Part shown: positions 26,826 through 35,727 of the stretch, piece after piece
How positions within the stretch are numbered: the stretch's first letter is position 1
Layout: every line of letters starts with the position of its first letter
Source of the DNA: Pedobacter indicus
Lineage (GTDB): Bacteria > Bacteroidota > Bacteroidia > Sphingobacteriales > Sphingobacteriaceae
Reading direction: 5' to 3'
Length of the DNA stretch: 64,000 bases
Assembly (NCBI RefSeq): GCF_003449035.1
Contig: NZ_QRGB01000001.1
Location: 1,240,001 to 1,304,000, forward strand
Translations under genes and position numbers: made by a program
The notes under the pieces: generated by a model
Database searches by the model: none
What the model saw: the letters and a program-made list of their open reading frames with translations, nothing else
Told to the model about the DNA's origin: nothing

Positions 26826-27647
26826 ATGAGCGAGATTAAGCGTAAAAAAGTGAGACTAAGGGATATTAGCATATCATATTTGCTGAGCGATTCTGACGAA
26901 GCGGAAGCTACCATCATATTTATCCATGGTTTTCCTTTCAATAAAAACACTTGGGTGCCCCAATTACAGGATCTGCCAGATCAGGTGCGAGGGATAGCTT
27001 ATGATGTTAGGGGGCATGGAAACAGCACAACCGGCCACGGCTATTTTAATTTGGATGTATTTGCTAAAGACCTGCTGGCGTTTATCGAATGGCTAGATGC
27101 TGGCCCTGTTGTCGTTTGCGGCGTGTCGATGGGTGGTTATATCGCTTTGCGTGCTCATGAAATGGATCCGGAAAAGTTTAGGGGCCTCATCCTCTGTGAC
27201 ACCCATTCTTTTGATGATCCAAACGAGGGGAGGATCAAGCGTTTTGCGACGATCGAATCGGTTTTGAAAAATGGTAAAAGAACATTTGCAATTGGCTTCG
27301 CAAAAAATGTGTTGTCCGAGAAAACCCGGACAAATAAAAAAGAAGTTGTCGATTTGATAAAAAGCTCGATTCGACGAAACAATGAGCGCAACATCTGCGC
27401 AACGCTTTTGGCTCTTGCCTCTCGGACAGATACAACGCATACGCTAAGTCATATCCGTGTGCCGGTCTTGCTTTTGCGGGGTGAAGAGGATCAGATTGTT
27501 TCGAAAGAGCAGATGAATAAAATGGAAAAGATGATTCCTGATGTCCGATATCTGGAGTTTCCGGGTTGTGGCCACCTTCCCAATCTCGAGAATGACACCC
27601 GTTTCAACGGAGAAATCCGTAACTTTTTTATCAGTAAAATAATGTAA
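26826..27647 (+). CDS. Alpha/beta hydrolase
   Basis: 273 residues with the canonical alpha/beta hydrolase fold. FIHGFPFNKNTW forms the oxyanion loop, the nucleophile elbow GVSMGGY puts Ser near residue 101, the acid is in GEEDQIV, and the His is in GCGHLPN near the C-terminus. Esterase, lactonase or C-C hydrolase activity cannot be told apart. It lies 9 bp upstream of gap and may share its transcript. Confidence 0.88.
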   Translation: MSEIKRKKVRLRDISISYLLSDSDEAEATIIFIHGFPFNKNTWVPQLQDLPDQVRGIAYDVRGHGNSTTGHGYFNLDVFAKDLLAFIEWLDAGPVVVCGVSMGGYIALRAHEMDPEKFRGLILCDTHSFDDPNEGRIKRFATIESVLKNGKRTFAIGFAKNVLSEKTRTNKKEVVDLIKSSIRRNNERNICATLLALASRTDTTHTLSHIRVPVLLLRGEEDQIVSKEQMNKMEKMIPDVRYLEFPGCGHLPNLENDTRFNGEIRNFFISKIM

Positions 27648-27656
27648 TAACGCTTT

Positions 27657-28655
27657 ATGCTTCGAGTTGCCATCAATGGTTTTGGGCGCATTGGTAGAAA
27701 TACCTTGCGAACGCTCATTTATCGAAATGAGGATATTCAGGTTGTAGCCATTAACGACTTAACCGACAGTGCTACCTTAGCACATCTATTTAAATATGAC
27801 TCCGTTCATGGCCCTTTTCAGGGTGAAGTTACTAGTGGAAACAACAAAATTACGATCAACACAAAGGAAATCCTGATTTTAAATGAACGAGAGCCATCGA
27901 ATTTGCCTTGGAGGGATCTGGATGTCGATGTAGTTGTCGAGTCGACAGGTTTTTTTACGAAAAAAAAAGACGCTGAAAAGCATTTGAAAGCCGGTGCCAA
28001 CCAGGTTATTGTATCAGCACCTTCGCCTAGTAAGGAAATCCCCACCTTGGTTCTAGGGGTTAACGATTCAACAATTGATCTATCTTTGCCTCTTCTGTCC
28101 AACGCATCATGTACGACGAACAATGTTGCACCGATGGTTAAGGTTCTGGATGAGAATTGGGGAATTATAGATGGTTATATTACGACCGTTCACTCCATGA
28201 CAGGAGACCAGAACCTTCACGATGCGCCGCATCGGGACTTGCGAAGAGCGCGTGCGGCGTCTGCTTCCATTATCCCAACCACGACCGGGGCTGCGAAAGC
28301 AATTACCAATGTTTTTCCTCATTTAGATGGAAAGCTCGGAGGCGCAGGGATACGTGTACCGGTTCTCAACGGATCATTGACTGATTTTACTTGTATTTTA
28401 GAAAAGCAACCCACCGTTGAAGAGATCAATGCGGTCTTTAGAGAGGCGTCTGAATCAGATTTGAAAGGGATTTTAAAGTATACCGAAGATCCCATTGTTT
28501 CAGTTGATATTCTCAATAGTCCTTATTCTTGTATTTTTGACTCGTTGCTTACTTCCGTCGTTGGCGGATTGGTAAAAGTGGTAGGTTGGTACGACAATGA
28601 ATACGGATATTCAAACCGAATAGTCGATTTGTTAAGTCGGATCAATGCAATTTGA
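27657..28655 (+). CDS. gap: Glyceraldehyde-3-phosphate dehydrogenase (type I)
   Basis: 332 residues. It oxidises glyceraldehyde-3-phosphate with NAD+ and phosphate. NAD-binding INGFGRIGR is at the N-terminus, the active-site Cys lies near residue 151 in SNASCTTN, and His follows in TTVHSMTGDQ. WYDNEYGYSNR closes the C-terminus. It is followed by pgk, the next glycolytic step, which also has its own promoter starting inside the last codons of this gene. Confidence 0.95.
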   Translation: MLRVAINGFGRIGRNTLRTLIYRNEDIQVVAINDLTDSATLAHLFKYDSVHGPFQGEVTSGNNKITINTKEILILNEREPSNLPWRDLDVDVVVESTGFFTKKKDAEKHLKAGANQVIVSAPSPSKEIPTLVLGVNDSTIDLSLPLLSNASCTTNNVAPMVKVLDENWGIIDGYITTVHSMTGDQNLHDAPHRDLRRARAASASIIPTTTGAAKAITNVFPHLDGKLGGAGIRVPVLNGSLTDFTCILEKQPTVEEINAVFREASESDLKGILKYTEDPIVSVDILNSPYSCIFDSLLTSVVGGLVKVVGWYDNEYGYSNRIVDLLSRINAI

Positions 28656-28681
28656 TACTCTCATGATTTATTCTAATTTTG
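28651..28681 (+). promoter_or_regulatory. Promoter of pgk
   Basis: TTTG (28651-28654), 19 nt, TAATTTTG (28674-28681): an exact consensus match. The upstream element overlaps the last coding codon and the stop codon of gap, so pgk can be expressed independently of it. Confidence 0.75.
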
Positions 28682-28717
28682 TTGCGTTAATCTTAAAATT
28701 ATAAAGGAAATAATATA

Positions 28718-29905
28718 ATGAAGACAATAGACGATATAAATTTCTCAGGTAAAAAAGCACTGATCCGCGTCGATTTCAACGTGCCATTAGACGAACAGTT
28801 CAACATTACGGACGATACCAGAATCAAAGGTGCGTTGCCAACAATTAAGAAAATTCTTGATGACGGAGGGGCTGTTATTTTAATGTCTCATTTAGGTAGA
28901 CCGAAAAATGGACCGGATAATAAATTTTCGTTACGTCATATTGTCAACCACCTCTCGGATGCATTGGATCTTCAGGTTCAATTTGCAGATGATTGTGTCG
29001 GAGAGCAAGCAAAGGAGAAAGCCGCTGCCTTGAAGTCGGGCGAAGTGTTGCTGCTAGAGAACTTGCGCTTTTACGGAGAAGAGACAAAAGGCGATGCCGA
29101 CTTTGCAAAAAAATTGGCTGAACTCGGAGATGTATATGTAAATGATGCCTTTGGAACCGCTCACCGGGCACATGCATCGACTGCCATTATCGCTGACTAT
29201 TTTCCGGAAAATAAATATTTTGGGTACTTGATGGCAGCTGAATTGGAGAACGCGAAAAAAGTACTGGAAGATGCCGAACGACCTTTCACTGCAATTATGG
29301 GAGGGGCAAAAGTGTCTGACAAGTTGGAACTGATAGAAGCTCTTCTAAGCAAGGTTGATAACTTAATTATTGGTGGTGGTATGGCCTATACCTTCGTGAA
29401 AGCGCAAGGTGGCGAAATCGGCAACTCCTTAGTTGAACTTGATAAACTGGACCTGGCACTTGAGCTGATAAAGAAAGCGGATGAAAATGATGTAAATCTT
29501 GTTTTGCCAACGGATGCGATTATCGCGGACGAATTTTCAAATGATGCACCACATTCTCCAGGGCCGAATAGCACCATAGCGGCAGACAAAATGGGATTGG
29601 ATATCGGTCCTGAATCTGCAGAGCATTTCGCTGAAATTATCGGTGCTTCGAAAACTATTCTATGGAACGGTCCAATGGGAGTTTTTGAAATGGATAGCTA
29701 TGCAAAAGGAACCCGGGCTGTTGCCAGTGCTATCGTAGCAGCAACGGAACGAGGTGCCTTTTCTCTGATCGGCGGTGGTGACTCAGCAGCGGCAATCGCT
29801 AAATTCAAGATGACTGAACATGTGAGCTATGTAAGCACCGGTGGTGGTGCATTGTTAGAATACATGGAAGGGAAGGAATTGCCAGGCGTAAAAGCTATCT
29901 CCTAA
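28718..29905 (+). CDS. pgk: Phosphoglycerate kinase
   Basis: 395 residues. It makes ATP from 1,3-bisphosphoglycerate. Signatures are [36 protein letters not shown] and the nucleotide-site [12 protein letters not shown]. The ATG is preceded by AAAGGA. A very strong terminator follows. Confidence 0.96.
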   Translation: MKTIDDINFSGKKALIRVDFNVPLDEQFNITDDTRIKGALPTIKKILDDGGAVILMSHLGRPKNGPDNKFSLRHIVNHLSDALDLQVQFADDCVGEQAKEKAAALKSGEVLLLENLRFYGEETKGDADFAKKLAELGDVYVNDAFGTAHRAHASTAIIADYFPENKYFGYLMAAELENAKKVLEDAERPFTAIMGGAKVSDKLELIEALLSKVDNLIIGGGMAYTFVKAQGGEIGNSLVELDKLDLALELIKKADENDVNLVLPTDAIIADEFSNDAPHSPGPNSTIAADKMGLDIGPESAEHFAEIIGASKTILWNGPMGVFEMDSYAKGTRAVASAIVAATERGAFSLIGGGDSAAAIAKFKMTEHVSYVSTGGGALLEYMEGKELPGVKAIS

Positions 29906-29962
29906 GTCGAGGGAGCACCGACATATGTAGTCGGTTTCGGAGAATACTTTACTGATAAAATT

Positions 29963-30013
29963 AAAGGACTGTCTTTTTTCTAGTGAACAGAAAAAAGACA
30001 GTCCTTTTTTTAT
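29963..30013 (+). terminator. Very strong terminator after pgk
   Basis: A perfect 18-bp stem (29963-29980 with 29990-30007) with a 9-nt loop, followed by a T run. The stem contains GGACTGTC/GACAGTCC. The 9-mer ACAGTCCTT (29998-30006) recurs in the repeat array about 100 bp downstream. Confidence 0.93.
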
Positions 30014-30085
30014 GGGTTTCGCTACAGAACTTGTTTTGAAATTGCTCTAAAATGCTTCTGGATTTCTGGAACACTTCTGCTAATT

Positions 30086-30185
30086 AAACAGTGGTCTAAC
30101 AGTGGTCAAACAGTCCTTGAACAGTGGTTTAACTGACCTCTTACCACTGTGCAAGGACTGTTAAATCACTGTTAAGTCACTGTTC
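30086..30185. repeat. 11-bp-phased ACAGT array with inverted half (pgk-mraZ spacer)
   Basis: Four forward ACAGT cores start at 30088, 30099, 30110 and 30121; four inverted ACTGT cores start at 30146, 30157, 30168 and 30179. All steps are exactly 11 bp. Together they form 42-bp arms (35 of 42 positions complementary, some mismatches allowing G-U pairing) around a loop of about 16 nt. The innermost 20 bp match with one mismatch. The spacer 29906-30395 holds no gene; the rest of it is the pgk terminator, this array and the mraZ control region. Confidence 0.85.
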
Positions 30186-30306
30186 TTTAAAAGCCAGTCT
30201 CAAACCAGGAATTAATATATCTTTCGGCAGGCAGATTTTCTCATGATTTTTTTCGTTACATCGCGTTGTTTGGAGTCTAACCGAGTTCACTTAAACACGT
30301 GAAATT

Positions 30307-30350
30307 GTGGTGTGGAAAACTTTTTTGTGGGGGAAAGTGGGAGAAAGTGG
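30307..30350 (+). promoter_or_regulatory. Candidate MraZ operator: in-phase GTGG repeats
   Basis: GTGG occurs at 30327, 30337 and 30347 with exact 10-bp steps (two of them as AAAGTGG), and again in phase at 30307. MraZ proteins bind short G-rich direct repeats spaced about one helical turn upstream of their own gene. The last repeat overlaps the expected -33 region, which fits autorepression. Confidence 0.7.
30311..30319 (-). promoter_or_regulatory. DnaA-box-like 9-mer upstream of mraZ
   Basis: The minus strand reads TTTTCCACA, a full match to the relaxed DnaA box TTWTNCACA. The same 9-mer occurs twice between ftsA and ftsZ. Confidence 0.4.
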
Positions 30351-30366
30351 AAGAATTTTATACTTT

Positions 30367-30374
30367 TACATTTG
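30367..30374 (+). promoter_or_regulatory. -7 element of the dcw cluster promoter (mraZ)
   Basis: TACATTTG (TAnnTTTG) lies 22 bp before the mraZ ATG. The -33 position is occupied by the GTGG repeats rather than TTTG. Confidence 0.6.
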
Positions 30375-30395
30375 ATTAGTAGAATTTTTTGAAGA

Positions 30396-30863
30396 ATGAG
30401 TTATTTCCTCGGCGAATATGAATGCAAGCTAGACACCAAAGGTAGGATGGTGTTGCCGGCCGCGCTCAAAAGGCAAATGCCTGATGTTGAGCGGGAAGGG
30501 CTTGTTGTGAACCGGGGATTGGAAGAACATCTGGTGATTTACACTCGTTCAGAGTGGAATAAAATCATGGATGAACTCAGTAAGTTGAATCAATTTGAAA
30601 GGAAGAGTCGTGAGTTTATCCGCAAGTTTATGCGGGGTGCTACTGAGTTGACGTTGGATGCTGCTGGTCGGGTTTTGATTCCGAAGGCGTTGCAGGCTTA
30701 TGCAGGGATTACATCGGAGGTGGTTTTGGCAAGTCAGTTTGATAAGATAGAAATCTGGTCGAAAGCGAAATATGATGAGCAATGGGAGGATGAAGGTGAT
30801 GATTTTGCGACGTTGGCTGAAGAAGTTATGGGAAATTTGAGGAGGAAGGAAAATGAACAATGA
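30396..30863 (+). CDS. mraZ: Transcriptional regulator MraZ
   Basis: 155 residues with two SpoVT-AbrB-like swapped-hairpin domains: DTKGRMVLPAALKRQ (about residues 13-27) and DAAGRVLIPKALQAYAGI (about 88-105). It is the first gene of the division/cell-wall cluster and is expected to repress it by binding the GTGG repeats just upstream. Its 3' end overlaps rsmH by 11 bp. Confidence 0.95.
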   Translation: MSYFLGEYECKLDTKGRMVLPAALKRQMPDVEREGLVVNRGLEEHLVIYTRSEWNKIMDELSKLNQFERKSREFIRKFMRGATELTLDAAGRVLIPKALQAYAGITSEVVLASQFDKIEIWSKAKYDEQWEDEGDDFATLAEEVMGNLRRKENEQ

Positions 30864-31758
30864 TTACCACATACCGGTAATGCTAACGGAGTGCATTGAT
30901 GCGCTCAATATTGACCAGCATGGAATTTATGTAGATGTTACGTTCGGTGGTGGTGGGCATTCTCGTGAAATTTTGCGGAATCTGGGTGAAGGTGGTAAGC
31001 TGTATGCTTTTGATCAGGATCCGGATGCAATCGCTAATTCTATTCAGGATGATCGCTTTACATTGATTCATCAGAACTTTCGTTTCATGAAGAATAATCT
31101 GCGGGTGCATGGAGTTGTCGAAGTGGACGGAATTTTGGCAGACTTGGGTATTTCTTCTCATCAGATCAACGAAAGGGAACGCGGTTTTTCTACTCGCTTT
31201 GATGCGGATTTGGATATGCGGATGGATCAGGTCGGTACGTTGACCGCACGTGACGTGGTCAATACGTATCCAGAGGAAGAGCTTCACCGGATTTTTGGAA
31301 TGTACGGCGAGATACAGAATGCTCGGACTTTAGCGCGAACTCTTGTAGCAGCGCGGGTGATTGAGCCCATTGTTACGGTCTCCCAGTTAAAACGGGCGGT
31401 TGAAGCGGTTGTTCCTAAGAAAAGGGAAAATAAATACTATGCGCAGGTCTTTCAGGCATTGCGAATTGAGGTAAACAAAGAGCTACAGGCTTTAGAAGCG
31501 TTTTTGCTCCAGTCTGCTGATTTGTTAAAAACTGGAGGTCGGCTTGTTGTGATGTCTTACCATTCGCTTGAAGATCGTTTGGTAAAAAATTTTATTGCCA
31601 AGGGTAAGTTTAAGGGGGAAGTTGAGAAAGACTTTTTTGGAAATGAAATTAAGCCTTTGCGGGCCGTCAATAGAAAAGTAATGGTGGCCTCGGCGGAGGA
31701 GGTAGAGGCAAATAATCGAGCGAGGAGTGCCAAGTTGAGGATTGCGGAAAAGATATAG
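30853..31758 (+). CDS. rsmH: 16S rRNA (cytosine(1402)-N(4))-methyltransferase RsmH
   Basis: 301 residues, the classic second gene of dcw clusters (formerly mraW). It uses SAM to methylate N4 of C1402 in 16S rRNA. Motifs: HIPVMLTECIDAL, the SAM loop DVTFGGGGHS, ADLGISSHQINERERGFS and VMSYHSLEDRLVK. It starts within mraZ, so translation is probably coupled. Confidence 0.96.
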   Translation: MNNDYHIPVMLTECIDALNIDQHGIYVDVTFGGGGHSREILRNLGEGGKLYAFDQDPDAIANSIQDDRFTLIHQNFRFMKNNLRVHGVVEVDGILADLGISSHQINERERGFSTRFDADLDMRMDQVGTLTARDVVNTYPEEELHRIFGMYGEIQNARTLARTLVAARVIEPIVTVSQLKRAVEAVVPKKRENKYYAQVFQALRIEVNKELQALEAFLLQSADLLKTGGRLVVMSYHSLEDRLVKNFIAKGKFKGEVEKDFFGNEIKPLRAVNRKVMVASAEEVEANNRARSAKLRIAEKI

Positions 31759-31760
31759 TT

Positions 31761-32174
31761 ATGGGAAATACTTACAAAAAGAATGAGCCGTTGACTGAAA
31801 AGATGCAACAGGAAATTCAGGACTCTGTTGAAGAAAAGGCGAGTGCCTCGGAAGACTTTGTCCGCAAGGTGCTTTCTGGTGGTCGACTGTCATCTTTGAG
31901 TATCGTCAATAACATTCCTTTTATTCTTTTCGTGTCTTTCCTGGGGATTATTTATATCGCAAACCGGCATTATGCAGAAAATACGGTTAGAAAGATATCC
32001 AGTTTAAGCAGGGAGGTAAAGGTGATGAGTTGGGAGTTTAAGACACTAAAGGCTGACATGATGTTGCGTAGTACACAGTCAGAGGTGCTGAAATTAGTAG
32101 ATACGGTTGGTTTAAGGGAATTAGTGGTTCCACCGAGAAAGATAGTTATTAAAAAAGAGACAGATAAACAATAA
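31761..32174 (+). CDS. ftsL: FtsL-like cell division protein
   Basis: 137 residues: an acidic cytoplasmic N-terminus of about 50 residues, one transmembrane helix (IPFILFVSFLGIIYIA, about 53-69), then a periplasmic coiled coil of about 45 residues. That topology and the position between rsmH and the division PBP identify it as FtsL, which forms a complex with FtsB/DivIC and FtsQ. Sequence conservation is low, so the call rests mainly on context. Confidence 0.82.
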   Translation: MGNTYKKNEPLTEKMQQEIQDSVEEKASASEDFVRKVLSGGRLSSLSIVNNIPFILFVSFLGIIYIANRHYAENTVRKISSLSREVKVMSWEFKTLKADMMLRSTQSEVLKLVDTVGLRELVVPPRKIVIKKETDKQ

Positions 32175-32194
32175 GAAGTAAGCTTTAGGATAGC

Positions 32195-34270
32195 ATGAAT
32201 ATCAGAACCGACATATTGCTCAGAGTCTATATTTCCTTTGGAATTATGGTAGTGATAGCGTTGGCTGTTGTTTACAAGATGTTTAACATTCAGATGGTGC
32301 ATGGCGAGAAATGGGCGGCAATGGCAGACAGCTTGTCCACGCGCTATGTAGATATCGATGCAGCCCGAGGAAATATCTATTCAGTAGACGGGAGTTTACT
32401 GGCCACTTCTGTGCCCGAATATGATATCCGTATGGATATGTATGCTCCCGGTATTGAGGAAGACGACGTCTTTTATTCGAAAGTAGATTCTTTAGCACAT
32501 TCGTTGTCCGGTTTCTTTAAGGATAAATCGGCGACTCAGTATTCACGGGCTTTGAGGAGAGCAAGGAGCGATAAGAATCGTTATTTTCTGATTAAAAGAG
32601 ATGTTAGCTATCAATCTATGAAGAAAATGAGGTCTTTCCCCATTTTTAACCTTGGCATTATGGCCGGAGGCATGATTGCTGAACAGAAAAATAAGCGTGT
32701 TTTGCCTTTTGATGATTTAGCCAAAAGAACCATAGGTTATAAAAATGAAAATGTGCAGCCGGTAGGTTTAGAAGGTGCATATGCAAATTATATTGACGGC
32801 GAGGGGGGGAAGCGTTTGGTACAGCGGATTGCGGGTGGTGTCTGGATGCCGGTCAATCCGGAGATGGATGTAGCGCCTGTCGACGGTGCAGATATTATCT
32901 CTACCATTGATATCCGCATGCAGGATATCGCCCAAAGTGCACTGGAGCGCCAGCTGATTACAAGCAACGCTGATAATGGTTGTGTGATCGTAATGGAAGT
33001 AAAAACAGGTGAAGTACGGGCTATTGCCAATTATACCCGAGTTGCTGAAGGAACGTATGAAGAGAAATTCAATTATGCGATCGCTCAAAGTGCCGAACCT
33101 GGTTCAACATTTAAATTGGCGTCGTACCTCGTGGCGCTTGAAGATGGCAAAATAGATACGGGAGATATTGTAGACACCGGAAACGGTGTTTTCAGGGTTT
33201 ATAACAAAACACATCGCGACTCAAGACATGGTGGCTATGGGAAAATTTCCGTAAAAAAGGCGTTTGAGGTGTCTTCGAATACAGCAATAACCAAGTTAAT
33301 CCATACGTATTACAATGAAAGTCCGGCCGCTTTTACAAGAGGGCTCCATGAACTTCATTTAAATGATAAACTGGGTTTACAATTTCCGGGGGAAGGCAGG
33401 CCTCTGATAAAAACACCTGATTCAAAGTCGTGGAGCGGATTATCGCTTACGCAAATGTCCTATGGATATGAACTGTTGATGACTCCTTTACAGATGTTGA
33501 CTTTCTATAATGCTGTGGCAAATGATGGGGTTATGATCAGTCCTCTTTTCGTAAAAGAGATTCGTCGCTTAGGAAATACCGTAGAGCGTTACAAAGCGCG
33601 GGTCATTGATGAATCCATTGCTTCGCCACGTACCATCAAGGTTTTACAGGAAATGTTACTTGGCGCGGTTGAGGAAGGGACCGGCAAAGGTCTGAAGAAC
33701 TCATTGTTTAAGATTGCCGGAAAGACTGGTACGGCCCAGATGGCTGACGGTGCGGCCGGGTATCGGGGCAGACGGAGGTATCAGGCTTCTTTTGCGGGTT
33801 ATTTCCCAGCTAATAATCCCAAATACTCCATGATTGTTGTGGTTCAGAATCCGAGGAACGGGTATTATGCCGCAAGCGTCGCGGGACCGGTTTTTAGTGA
33901 GGTTGCCCAACGTATCTATGCCAGTGATATGGATATGTATCAGGGAGTTGGCGGTTTCCAGATGGCGCAGGCTTCTGTTTCACCAGAAACCAAAGCGGGT
34001 TCAATGGAGGCTGCAAAAAGGCTTTATCAAGAGTTTGATTTAGGCAACGCGATTAACAATGATTCTACGCTTATTGCATACAATGACACTGATGCAGTAA
34101 AAGGGAAGGTTCCAAACTTGATAGGGATGGGGCTTAAGGATGCTTTATATATTCTGGGAAATGCAGGCTTTAAAGTGTCAGTCAACGGTAAGGGAAAGGT
34201 AGTTCGTCAATCCTTGTCTGCTGGACAAGAAATAACAAATAATTTATCAATCGCAATTGAGTTGAAATGA
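32195..34270 (+). CDS. ftsI: Division-specific penicillin-binding protein with PASTA domain
   Basis: 691 residues. One N-terminal transmembrane helix, a PBP dimerisation (pedestal) domain, and a transpeptidase domain with the three active-site motifs: STFK (Ser near residue 303), SSN (about 361) and KTGTAQ (about 510). A single PASTA domain closes the protein (about 630-691, KVPNLIGMGLKDA). It cross-links septal peptidoglycan with FtsW. A PASTA-bearing FtsI is common in Bacteroidota. The stop overlaps the murE start (ATGA). Confidence 0.94.
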   Translation: MNIRTDILLRVYISFGIMVVIALAVVYKMFNIQMVHGEKWAAMADSLSTRYVDIDAARGNIYSVDGSLLATSVPEYDIRMDMYAPGIEEDDVFYSKVDSLAHSLSGFFKDKSATQYSRALRRARSDKNRYFLIKRDVSYQSMKKMRSFPIFNLGIMAGGMIAEQKNKRVLPFDDLAKRTIGYKNENVQPVGLEGAYANYIDGEGGKRLVQRIAGGVWMPVNPEMDVAPVDGADIISTIDIRMQDIAQSALERQLITSNADNGCVIVMEVKTGEVRAIANYTRVAEGTYEEKFNYAIAQSAEPGSTFKLASYLVALEDGKIDTGDIVDTGNGVFRVYNKTHRDSRHGGYGKISVKKAFEVSSNTAITKLIHTYYNESPAAFTRGLHELHLNDKLGLQFPGEGRPLIKTPDSKSWSGLSLTQMSYGYELLMTPLQMLTFYNAVANDGVMISPLFVKEIRRLGNTVERYKARVIDESIASPRTIKVLQEMLLGAVEEGTGKGLKNSLFKIAGKTGTAQMADGAAGYRGRRRYQASFAGYFPANNPKYSMIVVVQNPRNGYYAASVAGPVFSEVAQRIYASDMDMYQGVGGFQMAQASVSPETKAGSMEAAKRLYQEFDLGNAINNDSTLIAYNDTDAVKGKVPNLIGMGLKDALYILGNAGFKVSVNGKGKVVRQSLSAGQEITNNLSIAIELK

Positions 34271-35724
34271 GAAGTTTGACCGACATATTGACTGATGTGA
34301 AGATTCTTCAGACGAAGGGCTCGCTGGATATTGTGGTTAATCAGCTACATTCAGACTCAAGGAAGGTCGAAGAGGGTGATCTGTTTGTAGCCGTTAGGGG
34401 GATTGCTGTAGATGGACATTCGTATATAAGACAGTCGATCGAGCAGGGTGCGGTTGCGATCGTATGTGAAGAGCTGCCTGATGAGTTGATCGAAGGAATT
34501 GTTTATATTCTCGTTGAGAATTCAGCCGAGAACTTAGGGCAAATGGCTCATAACTTTTATGAGCGACCTTCAAATAAACTAAAATTAGTTGGGGTTACCG
34601 GTACCAATGGCAAAACCACCGTGGCCACCTTGTTATATCAACTATTTAAAGATCTAGGCTATTATGTCGGTTTGTTGTCTACTGTTCACAACCGGATCGG
34701 ATCCGAAATCCTACCTGCCGCGCATACCACTCCAGATCCGATCAGTCTGAACCGTTTGTTGGATCAAATGGTAGAGGAGGGCTGTGATTTCTGCTTTATG
34801 GAGGTTAGCTCACATGCGGTAGATCAGTCTCGCGTAGGCGGCCTGTCTTTTTCCGGCGGGGTATTTACAAATATTACACATGATCACTTAGATTACCATG
34901 GTACATTCGATAAGTATATCAAAGCAAAAAAAGCATTTTTTGATATGCTTCCTAAGTCAGCTTTTGCCCTGACAAATATGGATGATAAGAATGGCATGGT
35001 TATGTTGCAAAACACAAAAGCGTATAAGAAAAGCTATGGTCTGAAGAACTTGGCGGATTATAATGGGAAACTTATTGAAAGCCATTTTGATGGTATGCTC
35101 CTGAACGTTGATGGAGATGAGGTATGGGTGAAGTTAGTTGGTCAGTTTAATGCTTATAATTTGGTCTCGGTATACGCGACAGCCATGCTGTTGGAGCAGG
35201 ATCACAAACGAGTCCTCACGATATTAAGTCGGCTTCCCGGAGCAGCGGGGCGGTTCGAGACACAGATATCGGCGGATGGTCGAATTGCGATTGTCGATTA
35301 TGCTCATACGCCAGATGCGTTGGAAAATGTATTGTCTACCATCCAGCAATTGCGACAGGGTGGAGAACAGATTATTACTGTTGTGGGTTGTGGCGGTGAT
35401 CGTGATAAAACGAAGCGTCCGCTGATGGCAAAAGTGGCGGTGGAATATAGTGACAGGGTGATCTTGACGTCAGATAATCCGCGAACAGAAGATCCGATAT
35501 CAATATTAAGAGATATGGAAGTCGGCATCCCTGCGGATGGGCGACGGAAGACGTTTACTATTTCAGACCGGAAAGAAGCAATTCGTGCAGCTTGTCATCT
35601 GGCGCAGGCACATGACGTAATTTTGGTAGCTGGCAAGGGGCACGAGAATTATCAGGAGATCAATGGGATACGACATCATTTTGACGATAAGGAAATATTA
35701 ACAGAAACGTTTAACGAGCAATAA
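34267..35724 (+). CDS. murE: UDP-MurNAc-L-Ala-D-Glu:meso-diaminopimelate ligase
   Basis: 485 residues. It adds the third stem-peptide residue in the cytosol. The ATP loop GTNGKTT is at about 112-118. The DNPR motif (about 404-407, in SDNPRTEDP) is the known signature for meso-diaminopimelate rather than lysine, so the peptidoglycan is of the DAP type, consistent with dapA in the same window. It overlaps the PBP gene by 4 bp. Confidence 0.96.
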   Translation: MRSLTDILTDVKILQTKGSLDIVVNQLHSDSRKVEEGDLFVAVRGIAVDGHSYIRQSIEQGAVAIVCEELPDELIEGIVYILVENSAENLGQMAHNFYERPSNKLKLVGVTGTNGKTTVATLLYQLFKDLGYYVGLLSTVHNRIGSEILPAAHTTPDPISLNRLLDQMVEEGCDFCFMEVSSHAVDQSRVGGLSFSGGVFTNITHDHLDYHGTFDKYIKAKKAFFDMLPKSAFALTNMDDKNGMVMLQNTKAYKKSYGLKNLADYNGKLIESHFDGMLLNVDGDEVWVKLVGQFNAYNLVSVYATAMLLEQDHKRVLTILSRLPGAAGRFETQISADGRIAIVDYAHTPDALENVLSTIQQLRQGGEQIITVVGCGGDRDKTKRPLMAKVAVEYSDRVILTSDNPRTEDPISILRDMEVGIPADGRRKTFTISDRKEAIRAACHLAQAHDVILVAGKGHENYQEINGIRHHFDDKEILTETFNEQ

Positions 35725-35727
35725 CCT

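Noticed and set aside
30086-30185. CRISPR array
   Set aside because: Units repeat every 11 bp without spacers and are inverted in the second half; no cas genes nearby.
30883-31287. 134-codon minus-strand open frame opposite rsmH
   Set aside because: Antisense to a conserved gene, no independent support.
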